A stretch of 35,482 nt of DNA from an uncultured Verrucomicrobia subdivision 3 bacterium. Lineage in GTDB: Bacteria; Verrucomicrobiota; Verrucomicrobiia; Limisphaerales; UBA8199. The stretch's first letter is position 1, and each line of letters begins with the position of its first letter. Shown here one piece after another: positions 9,201 to 17,577 of the stretch. The stretch lies in the NCBI GenBank assembly GCA_903913865.1, contig CAIWMU010000161.1:1-35482 (forward strand), given 5' to 3'. The notes beneath the pieces were generated by a model. That model had not been told where the DNA came from. It worked only from the letters and a program-made list of their open reading frames with translations, and did not search any database. The position numbers and the translations under genes were made by a program.

Positions 9201-9251
9201 ATAACCCTTCCCCATCTTCCCATTGCTGGGGCCCGACGCCAACAATGCCGA

Positions 9252-11303
<2,052 letters not shown>

Positions 11304-11437
11304 TTAACCTTATTGTCGAAAATTGCACGCCCAAATTGCGCCCAACCCGGCACATCACCCGTGGGGAGGGTCTTCACGAAACCGATTTCCCCTGATTTTT
11401 TCACTGAAATTCCAGCCGGACAGGTTATGTTTGAGGC

Positions 11438-11983
11438 ATGAAGATTCAGACTCTGACAATCGGCCTTCGCGTGCGACACCCGCAATATGGAACGGGAGTG
11501 GTCAGGAGCATCGCTGAAAAAACTGCAGAGATTCGATTTGACGACGCCCTGCGCACCGTGGATCCCGAATTGAGCGGCGTGGAACCTGCCGAACCGTCCG
11601 CTTCGCTTACCGGCCTGCAAATACCTTTGCAACAGTTTGTCGAGTCCGCCGTGGAGGCCGTGATGACCCGTCTGGGCCATGAAAAGCCGGATGTGGTCGT
11701 CAACGAACTGGGCCTCCGCTGGCTCAAAGGCCGCGCCGTGCTCCATCCTTCGGACCCGACTCTCCAAACCAAGGAAGTGCCGATGGATGTGTTCTTCCAC
11801 AAACTCGTGGGGGTCAGAAACCAACTCCGCGTTCTGGAGCAAAAAATTAACGGCCACCCCGGTCTGTCTGATCCGGACAAGATCGAGATGCAGCAGTATA
11901 TCTCCCGCTGCCATGGATCGCTCACCACGTTCAACCTCCTGTTCAGAAACAAGGAGGACCAGTTCTCCTCCAAGGGGGAATAG
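11438..11983 (+). CDS. Conserved hypothetical protein with an SH3/Tudor-like N-terminus
   Basis: The 181-residue cytoplasmic protein begins with IGLRVRHPQYGTGVVRSIAEKTAEIRFDD, a motif like the small beta-barrel at the C-terminus of UvrD/PcrA helicases and in CarD-like proteins, which contact nucleic acid or RNA polymerase. The rest is helical and rich in conserved-looking segments (WLKGRAVLHPSDPTLQTKEVP, VFFHKLVGVRNQLRVLEQKIN, QQYISRCHGSLTTFNLLF), probably a coiled coil. I do not recognise a named family, and the function is unknown. It is divergent from ligA (143 bases between). A strong hairpin (12017-12035) lies after it. Confidence 0.75.
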   Translation: MKIQTLTIGLRVRHPQYGTGVVRSIAEKTAEIRFDDALRTVDPELSGVEPAEPSASLTGLQIPLQQFVESAVEAVMTRLGHEKPDVVVNELGLRWLKGRAVLHPSDPTLQTKEVPMDVFFHKLVGVRNQLRVLEQKINGHPGLSDPDKIEMQQYISRCHGSLTTFNLLFRNKEDQFSSKGE

Positions 11984-12016
11984 GAGGCTGTTGGGAATCG
12001 GCAGACTGGACTCCGG

Positions 12017-12035
12017 GGGGCGGCAACACCGCCCC
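12017..12035. terminator. Strong GC hairpin between convergent genes
   Basis: GGGGCGG (12017-12023) pairs perfectly with CCGCCCC (12029-12035) around a CAACA loop. It sits between the convergent ends of the genes at 11438-11983 and 12036-12233. There is no T-run, so it may be a bidirectional but inefficient terminator. Confidence 0.45.
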
Positions 12036-12233
12036 TCAGTTCCTGGGCTTCTTTCCAATCCCCCAGATGAACCAGATGGCGAGCAGGAAGAGGAGAATCA
12101 CCCACCAGAAGTAGCGCAATTCCATGGCTGCCAGTTCCGCCATCGCCAGGGCGCGGGGAAACAGGACCAGAAGCACCACCAGCACCAGACCCAGGAACGA
12201 GAACTGGAGGAACGCCCGAAACCGTGGGTTCAT
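12036..12233 (-). CDS. Small two-helix membrane protein
   Basis: The 65-residue protein has two predicted membrane helices (about residues 10-30 and 40-58, with WWVILLFLLAIWFIW) and a basic C-terminal tail GKKPRN. Its ATG overlaps the stop of the upstream SPFH gene in ATGA, so it is probably translated by coupling and belongs to that operon. Its position suggests a partner or accessory subunit of the SPFH proteins in a membrane microdomain. I know of no named family, so this is inferred from position only. Confidence 0.72.
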   Translation of the reverse strand: MNPRFRAFLQFSFLGLVLVVLLVLFPRALAMAELAAMELRYFWWVILLFLLAIWFIWGIGKKPRN

Positions 12234-13048
12234 TGGGCTGCCTTTTCTGTTTCACCCAGCGGCAACAGCAAACTGGCAGGGGCCGATCCTGCATCGGCAG
12301 GCACCACCATCGGGGACCGGCCATCCCATCGCTCCACGAGCTGCAATTTCAAAAAGGCAGGGTTGAGCTTCAGCGCCTCGCCCCGCACGCGAATCGCCTC
12401 CGCCTCACCCAAGGCCCGGATGATGGCCGTCTCGGCTTCCACCTGGGTTTGAATCTGGGTAAAACGGGCCTGCGCCGCCTGCTGCTCGGCCACCATCTTG
12501 GCCTCAATCGCCCTCTCCAGTTCGGGAGAAAGGTCAATGTTCTGAATCACCACATCGGTGACGTTCAGGATCGAGCCAATCTTTGTGCGGGCCGAAGCCA
12601 GCACCTTTTGCTTGATCTCCTCGCGGCTCTTAACAATCTGTTCTGCGGTCTGGTTGGCCGTGATCTCCTTGAGTGCCTCCTGAATGCGCGGCGCGATCAG
12701 GTTGTCGAACGGATCCCCCGAAAATTGCTTGTAGATCTGGACGACCGATTCCTGCGGCACCCGATACATGACTCGCAGTTCCATCATCACCTGCTGCAGA
12801 TCGGAGGAGAAGCAGTCGGCCTTCACATTCTGTGTCCGTTGCTTGATGATGATCGGCACGATGGATGTGATAAATGGCGTCTTGAACCCCAACCCCTCCG
12901 GGAGGAATTGGTCGGTCGCCTTGCCCAGAGTCACCTTGATCCCACGGGTGCCCGGCTCCACAACGTAGGTGGATGTGGAACTGATCAGGACCCCCAGGAA
13001 AACGACAGCCGCAACCGCCAGCAGGCGTGGTAGGATATATCGTTCCAT
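12230..13048 (-). CDS. Prohibitin-like SPFH protein (second of two)
   Basis: The product is 272 residues from the ATG at 13048. An N-terminal membrane helix (about 6-26, RLLAVAAVVFLGVLI) is followed by an SPFH/Band 7 domain (STYVVEPGTRGIKVTLGKA..., QVMMELRVMYRVP, DPFDNLIAPRIQEALKEITA) and a coiled coil (KMVAEQQAAQARFTQIQTQVEAETAIIRALGEAEAIRVRG). The short C-terminal tail is not conserved. SPFH proteins build ring or cage assemblies that control membrane proteases or microdomains. It is a diverged paralogue of the upstream gene. An in-frame ATG at 13111 would overlap that gene by 59 bases. I prefer 13048, which leaves a 4-base gap and starts MERYILP, but a clear ribosome site is seen for neither. 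Confidence 0.85.
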   Translation of the reverse strand: MERYILPRLLAVAAVVFLGVLISSTSTYVVEPGTRGIKVTLGKATDQFLPEGLGFKTPFITSIVPIIIKQRTQNVKADCFSSDLQQVMMELRVMYRVPQESVVQIYKQFSGDPFDNLIAPRIQEALKEITANQTAEQIVKSREEIKQKVLASARTKIGSILNVTDVVIQNIDLSPELERAIEAKMVAEQQAAQARFTQIQTQVEAETAIIRALGEAEAIRVRGEALKLNPAFLKLQLVERWDGRSPMVVPADAGSAPASLLLPLGETEKAAQ

Positions 13049-13052
13049 GGCA

Positions 13053-13922
13053 TCAACGGGCGGGAACCCGCCGCTGCGCGGCGGGCGGGGATTGTATGTG
13101 GATGTTGGCATTTGTTTTATGTGGGCGAAGCTTCTCCAGATCCTGCAAGGGCAGCATCAGGCCTTCTCCGCCTCCAATGACGAGCGGGATGATTCCATCC
13201 CATTTATCGACGATCTTTAAGTCCACGAAGGCAGGGTTGTCCTTCAGAGCCTTGCCGCGAATCCGGATTGATTCCGCCTCGCCTTTGGCCTGGATCACAC
13301 CCGTATCCGCCTCGATCTGGGCCCGCTGCTGCAGGAACTTGCTCTTGGAAGCCTCCTGCTCCTGCACCATCTTGGCTTCGATCGCATGCTCCAGTTCCTT
13401 CGTGAGGGAGATGTTTTGAATGACCAAATCCTCGACCAGGACGAGGTTGTCGATTTTCTTGCGGGCAATCTCCAGTGCTTTGGCCTTGATCTGGTCCCGG
13501 TTCTTCACAATGAGTTCCGCACTCTGCAGTGCAGCCACCTCTTTCAAGGCTTCGTGCACACGGGGTGCCACAAGACTGGAAAAGGGATCTCCATAATATT
13601 CCTGAAACAGTTTCACCACCGAACTTTCGGGAACGCGATAAAGAATCCGCAAGTCGATCTGGATCTGCTGAAGGTCCGAGGAATAGCACTCCGCCCGCTC
13701 CTCCATCATCTGCTGGCGGATGGGAACACTGTGAATCTTCGTGATGAGCGGGGTTTTGAGGCCAAACCCCTCCGGCTTGAAGGCAGGCGAAACCTTCCCC
13801 AACGTCACCTCCACCCCACGGTGCCCGGGCTGGATCACGTAGGTTCCTGAGGATGCCATCAGCACCGCTATAAAGACCAGCAGTGCGATTCCAACCGCCC
13901 GCGCCATGGATTGCGAACTCAT
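13053..13922 (-). CDS. Prohibitin-like SPFH protein (first of two)
   Basis: The 289-residue product has one N-terminal membrane helix (about 9-27, GIALLVFIAVLMASSG). An SPFH/Band 7 domain follows (GTYVIQPGHRGVEVTLGKVS, IQIDLRILYRVPESS, DPFSSLVAPRVHEALKEVAA), then a charged coiled coil (KMVQEQEASKSKFLQQRAQIEADTGVIQ). The tail ends KTNANIHIQSPPAAQRRVPAR. It is likely to co-assemble with the downstream paralogue, as paired prohibitins or HflK/HflC do; that is family knowledge, not visible here. It begins a three-gene minus-strand operon, with 275 bases upstream to the AlgE-like porin's 3' end and no clear promoter that I could assign. Confidence 0.87.
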   Translation of the reverse strand: MSSQSMARAVGIALLVFIAVLMASSGTYVIQPGHRGVEVTLGKVSPAFKPEGFGLKTPLITKIHSVPIRQQMMEERAECYSSDLQQIQIDLRILYRVPESSVVKLFQEYYGDPFSSLVAPRVHEALKEVAALQSAELIVKNRDQIKAKALEIARKKIDNLVLVEDLVIQNISLTKELEHAIEAKMVQEQEASKSKFLQQRAQIEADTGVIQAKGEAESIRIRGKALKDNPAFVDLKIVDKWDGIIPLVIGGGEGLMLPLQDLEKLRPHKTNANIHIQSPPAAQRRVPAR

Positions 13923-14197
13923 ACGCCCCTACTCTATCAGGGATGGGTCCCAATGGCTATTCCAACCGCCACATCATTTTGTAACCGCCCCGTTCACCCA
14001 AAAAATTCGTGTCCGGCGCATTTGCGACCATTCCAACCAACTGGTGCAATAAATCACGAGGGGGACCAGCGATGAATCAACTCCGGGCGCTGCCACCCTT
14101 GGTCCGGGCGGCGGCGCACCCCGGATCAACGGATTCCAGCCCCCGACCGGAAGCCGTAACGTTCAAACGGGAAGATCCCGTGACTGTCCGCTGTTCT
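13923..14197. other. Gap between porin end and SPFH operon start
   Basis: The 275 bases hold a perfect hairpin ACGGGA/TCCCGT (14167-14172 with 14176-14181) just after the porin stop on the minus strand, followed by TTGAACG, so it may be a weak terminator. A 45-residue frame beginning near 14072 behind CGAGGGGGACCAGCG is unsupported. The segment 14168-14190 has a slight cobalamin-riboswitch-like CCCG..ACTGT look but lacks the rest. Confidence 0.3.
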
Positions 14198-15625
14198 TTA
14201 AAAACTTAATGTCGCCTGCACATACGCCCAGTCTGCATCTGTGGATCCCCCGCTCGAAGCCTTTGAGCTGTCGATGTAGCTCCCGGTGAAAAAGTGTCCG
14301 AAACCGGTGCGCAGGACAGCCCACGGGGTGACGGCATATGTGACATCCAGATCAATTTCGGAGCCAAGCGCCGCATCGTAGCTGCTGTTGCGTGCGTAAC
14401 CGTAATCGTTGCGACCTGCCCCGCTCTGCGGATAGAAGTAGTCATGCGTATCCGCCAGCCAGAGCATGTGGTAATCAACATTGATCCCGAGCTTCTTGTG
14501 CGGCTTGAGCCCCACGCTGAAGCGGACATCGTTCATGTTGCGCCACCCGACGATATCAACCAGCCCATAATGCTTGTGGTTGATCGGGAACAGGTTGTCC
14601 AGGGTTTCACTCTTTCCATCGTTCGGGTCGGAATCCCCGCTGGAGAAGTCGTATTCAAGGCCCAAACGCGGGGATGCGACCACATCCTTCCACGTGTATC
14701 CCCCCCCGAACGCCACAGCATAGGCCTGCTGCTCCCGCCGCTGGCCAGCCTGTGTCACATTTCCGAACTGCCCCACCGCCTCACCAAAATAGTCCCATCC
14801 CTTCAGCTTGCCGGGCAGAGATTTGACGCGCGCACCCACGGAATAAATGTCCCGTGGAGTGACTGTCCCCCCCACCCCGGTGTTGCGGGAGAGGAAATAG
14901 AGCTGGGTCTCCTGGATCGGCACCAGTTTGGTCGTGGATCCATACACCCCGAACAGCCAGTCGTGCGGGTTCACCTCGTCAAACCTGGTGTCATCGACCA
15001 CGACCGCCCTTCCGGCGAAGGCGTCCACCCAGGAACCATTCTGCTCATAGCGGATCTTGGCGGCGTCAAAATTCCGGGCCGTGTTGCCCCAATCGGACAA
15101 ACCCAGCAGACGCTCATCCCCGTAGCTCAACTCTTGGCGACCCACCTTCAGGGAGAGGGGAAACTCCTTGATGTTGCCAATTTTGACATAGGCCTGGGTC
15201 AGGTCAAAGCTGTCCGCCCCGGGATTTTTCGGGTCGTTATCCCAGACGGAGTCACTGTTCTGTGCCTCAGTGTAAAAACTGACCCAGGAAGTCTTGTAGC
15301 CGACGTGAAACCGTTCCCGTGTCCAAAGGTAGCTGTTGTCGTTGGAAACGCCGGACTTCTGAAAATCCAGATTGGGAAATGCGGGGCTTGCGTCCTCAAA
15401 AACCTCGTAGCGCACCCTGGCCTGTCCACCGATATCCCAGGACTCAAACCCGGAGGATTGCTGCCGCAGCCAGTCGTTCAGCAATCCGCTGCTCGGAGCT
15501 GCCGTCTTGGGCGGTGCGCCTGCAGCAATGGGAGGCGTTTCTGCAGCAAGTGTGGAATGTGTGATCAGGGTAAGCGCCAGACCTGTCGCCAGCTGACCTG
15601 CCTTGAGGGACATTGATTTCGTCAT
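14198..15625 (-). CDS. Alginate-export (AlgE)-type outer-membrane porin
   Basis: The 475-residue product has a signal peptide ending near ...ITHSTLAAE and a C-terminal Phe (ATLSF), typical of beta-barrel proteins. The mature sequence opens with QARVRYEVFED and continues with alternating beta-strand sequence, including YLWTRERFHVGYKT, SLKVGRQELSYGDERLLG, RNFDAAKIRYEQ, WKDVVASPRLGLEYDFSSGD and DYHMLWLADTHDYFYP. This matches the alginate export family (PF13372-like), known to make 16-18 strand anionic porins for polysaccharides or small acids. It is 428 bases downstream of the giant cytochrome gene and may or may not be co-transcribed with it. Two starts are possible, ATG at 15625 or 15613. Its substrate here is unknown. 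Confidence 0.85.
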   Translation of the reverse strand: MTKSMSLKAGQLATGLALTLITHSTLAAETPPIAAGAPPKTAAPSSGLLNDWLRQQSSGFESWDIGGQARVRYEVFEDASPAFPNLDFQKSGVSNDNSYLWTRERFHVGYKTSWVSFYTEAQNSDSVWDNDPKNPGADSFDLTQAYVKIGNIKEFPLSLKVGRQELSYGDERLLGLSDWGNTARNFDAAKIRYEQNGSWVDAFAGRAVVVDDTRFDEVNPHDWLFGVYGSTTKLVPIQETQLYFLSRNTGVGGTVTPRDIYSVGARVKSLPGKLKGWDYFGEAVGQFGNVTQAGQRREQQAYAVAFGGGYTWKDVVASPRLGLEYDFSSGDSDPNDGKSETLDNLFPINHKHYGLVDIVGWRNMNDVRFSVGLKPHKKLGINVDYHMLWLADTHDYFYPQSGAGRNDYGYARNSSYDAALGSEIDLDVTYAVTPWAVLRTGFGHFFTGSYIDSSKASSGGSTDADWAYVQATLSF

Positions 15626-16053
15626 ATTTCTATTGTTCTGCAGCTCTTCTATTAGGGACGGTCAGGAAATCCAAAGCAACAGGATCCCACGACACGACCC
15701 GGAAACGCCATACGATCAACACCCAAAAATCGGCCGGAAGAAACCCGTTTACACCTACGAGTCTCCAAGCCATGCAGCACCCCGACCGTGATCGTGGACA
15801 TCGTTCCAATTGGCTTATCGGATCATACATGAAGCAGTTAAGGAAATAAGATGAAAAAATCACTCTTAATTGCTCGACGAACCGGCCGGAAAAACAGGAC
15901 CGGAGACCGATGAGGCCTGCTTCACCCGCACCACAAACGCGAAACTTCGGCCGTGCGCAGAAACCACCCCACCCGCATCGGCTCCGGACAGGAGTAGAAG
16001 CTGCAAAGATCGGGCCTATTCAGCCAATCGACACAACCGAAGTTCCGTGGAAC
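15626..16053. other. Non-coding gap between the giant cytochrome gene and the porin
   Basis: The 428 bases contain no supported gene. A short palindrome GTTCCGTGGAAC (16042-16053) lies immediately after the stop of the upstream gene. An AT-rich stretch (about 15830-15880) could hold a promoter for the porin, but I cannot place convincing -35 and -10 boxes. No riboswitch or tRNA pattern is recognised. Confidence 0.5.
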
Positions 16054-17577
16054 CTACTTCTTGGGCTTGTCGTAGAACTTCGGATGACAATCGGCGCAGG
16101 TTGTCCCCTTGGTCTTCCAATTCACATGGTCATGACACTTGGTGCAGTCCATCTTCCGGTGGTCCTGATCGAGACCAAAGCGGCTCATGGCATCGTGCTC
16201 AAACCGCAGATGCTCACCCTTCCACCCTTCGGGGCCGTGGCATTTGGTGCACCCCTCCCCCAACGCACCCTTGTGGGGATCATCCGACTTATGGCAGGTA
16301 ACGCAGAACAATCCCGCTTTAGCGACCTGACCCGACTGCGCGATTCTGGCGGGTTGATGGCAGGAACTGCACTTGGCCGTCAAGTGTTTCCCTGTGATGT
16401 GCTCACCGTTGGCCTCATACTTCAGAATGTGGTCAGAGCCCGCATACTTCTTGGGCATGATCTCCATCGAATGGCAGGAGACGCACGTTGCACCGTATTC
16501 CTCCGGATGTTTCACCTTGTGGCATGTTTCGCAGGCCATTCCCAGGCCCCTGAACTGGGCAGATGCCAGCTTGCCCCCCTCGGGCCTCGGCTTGTGGCAC
16601 TTGATGCAATCCACCTTGGCATGTTTGCCGATCAACGGGAACTTCGTGTCCTTCGCATGTTCAAACTGCAACGCCTTCCGGCTGAACTCAACAGGAGCAG
16701 CGTGGCACTTCGCGCAGGCCCGTTCGAACTGACCATCATGCGGATCCTTGTGACAATCCACACATTCCGATTTGAGGCTCCTGAACTGAGCTGAGGCTAG
16801 CTTCATCTCCGGCGGGGCGGGAATATGACACTTCTCACACTGGGCAGCGGCATGCTTTTCGATCAACTGGAACTTTGCGTCCCTGTTGTGGACAAAGGAA
16901 ATCAATTCCCGCTTGAATCCATTCGGGGAATGGCACTTGGTGCAATTCCGCTCAAACTGGTTCCGATGTGGATCCTTGTGGCAGTCCGCACACTCAGACT
17001 TGAGATTGTGGAACTGCGCGGTCCCCAGATGCTCTCCCGGCGCCTTGGGAACATGGCATTTCTCACAGGCCACAGCCTCATGCTTTGCCACCAGCGGGAA
17101 CTTGGTGTCCTTGTTGTGAACGAATAACAGGTTCTCCTTCCTCCAACCCAGAGGGGAATGGCAGGTGGTGCAGGCAGCAGCGAATTGCTGACCGTGCGGT
17201 TCCTCATGACAGACTTTGCACTCCTGAGTCAACCCCTTGAACTTGGCGGAACTCAGGAATGCATCCGGGCCGTCCGGTTTGTGGCACTTTCGACAATCCG
17301 TTACGGCATGCTTGCCCACAAGCTTGAACACCGAATCATTTGTATGGGAGAACTTGAGGTTCCTTCCCGTCCATCCTGCGGGAGTATGGCACTTGTCGCA
17401 GGAGACCGTGAACTGACCACGATGGGGATCTTTATGACAATCCGTGCAGGCCTCGTGTTTCAATCCCATGAAGTAAAGCCCCGGCGATTCCGGAGTGCGC
17501 TTGTTCTTGTGACACTCGTCGCACTGTAGCTTCGCGTGTTTTCCCTCAAGCTCAAAGCCGGTGTCCTTGTGATTGAA
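16054..17577 (-). repeat. Tandem tri-heme coding repeats (about 76 residues, 228 bases)
   Basis: Units begin with an FxH motif followed by GKHA..C..CH at residues 851, 927, 1002, 1078, 1156, about 1233 (degenerate) and 1309 of the giant protein. Periods are 75-78 residues. Each full unit holds three CxxCH sites and the segments 'AQF..LK.EC..CHKDPH' and 'QF...C.KCHSP.G'. The last unit is truncated, with two hemes. Three hemes precede the array. Confidence 0.9.

Noticed and set aside
13053-13111. Overlapping start of the second SPFH gene at 13111
   Set aside because: It would add a 21-residue Pro-rich leader that overlaps the previous gene by 59 bases. The start at 13048 fits operon spacing and the family better.
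14150-14195. Cobalamin-riboswitch-like CCCG..ACTGT segment
   Set aside because: Only a few core bases match. The preceding GGTG and adenosine-rich elements are missing, and the hairpin is better explained as the end of the porin transcript.
14294-15616. A 440-codon open frame on the plus strand
   Set aside because: It is antisense to the AlgE-like porin, which has a signal peptide, barrel strands and C-terminal Phe. The antisense product has no recognisable domain; GC-rich codon use keeps the frame open.
16054-17577. Periodic sequence that might be a CRISPR array
   Set aside because: The period is about 228 bases and the repeats encode heme-binding protein modules in frame.
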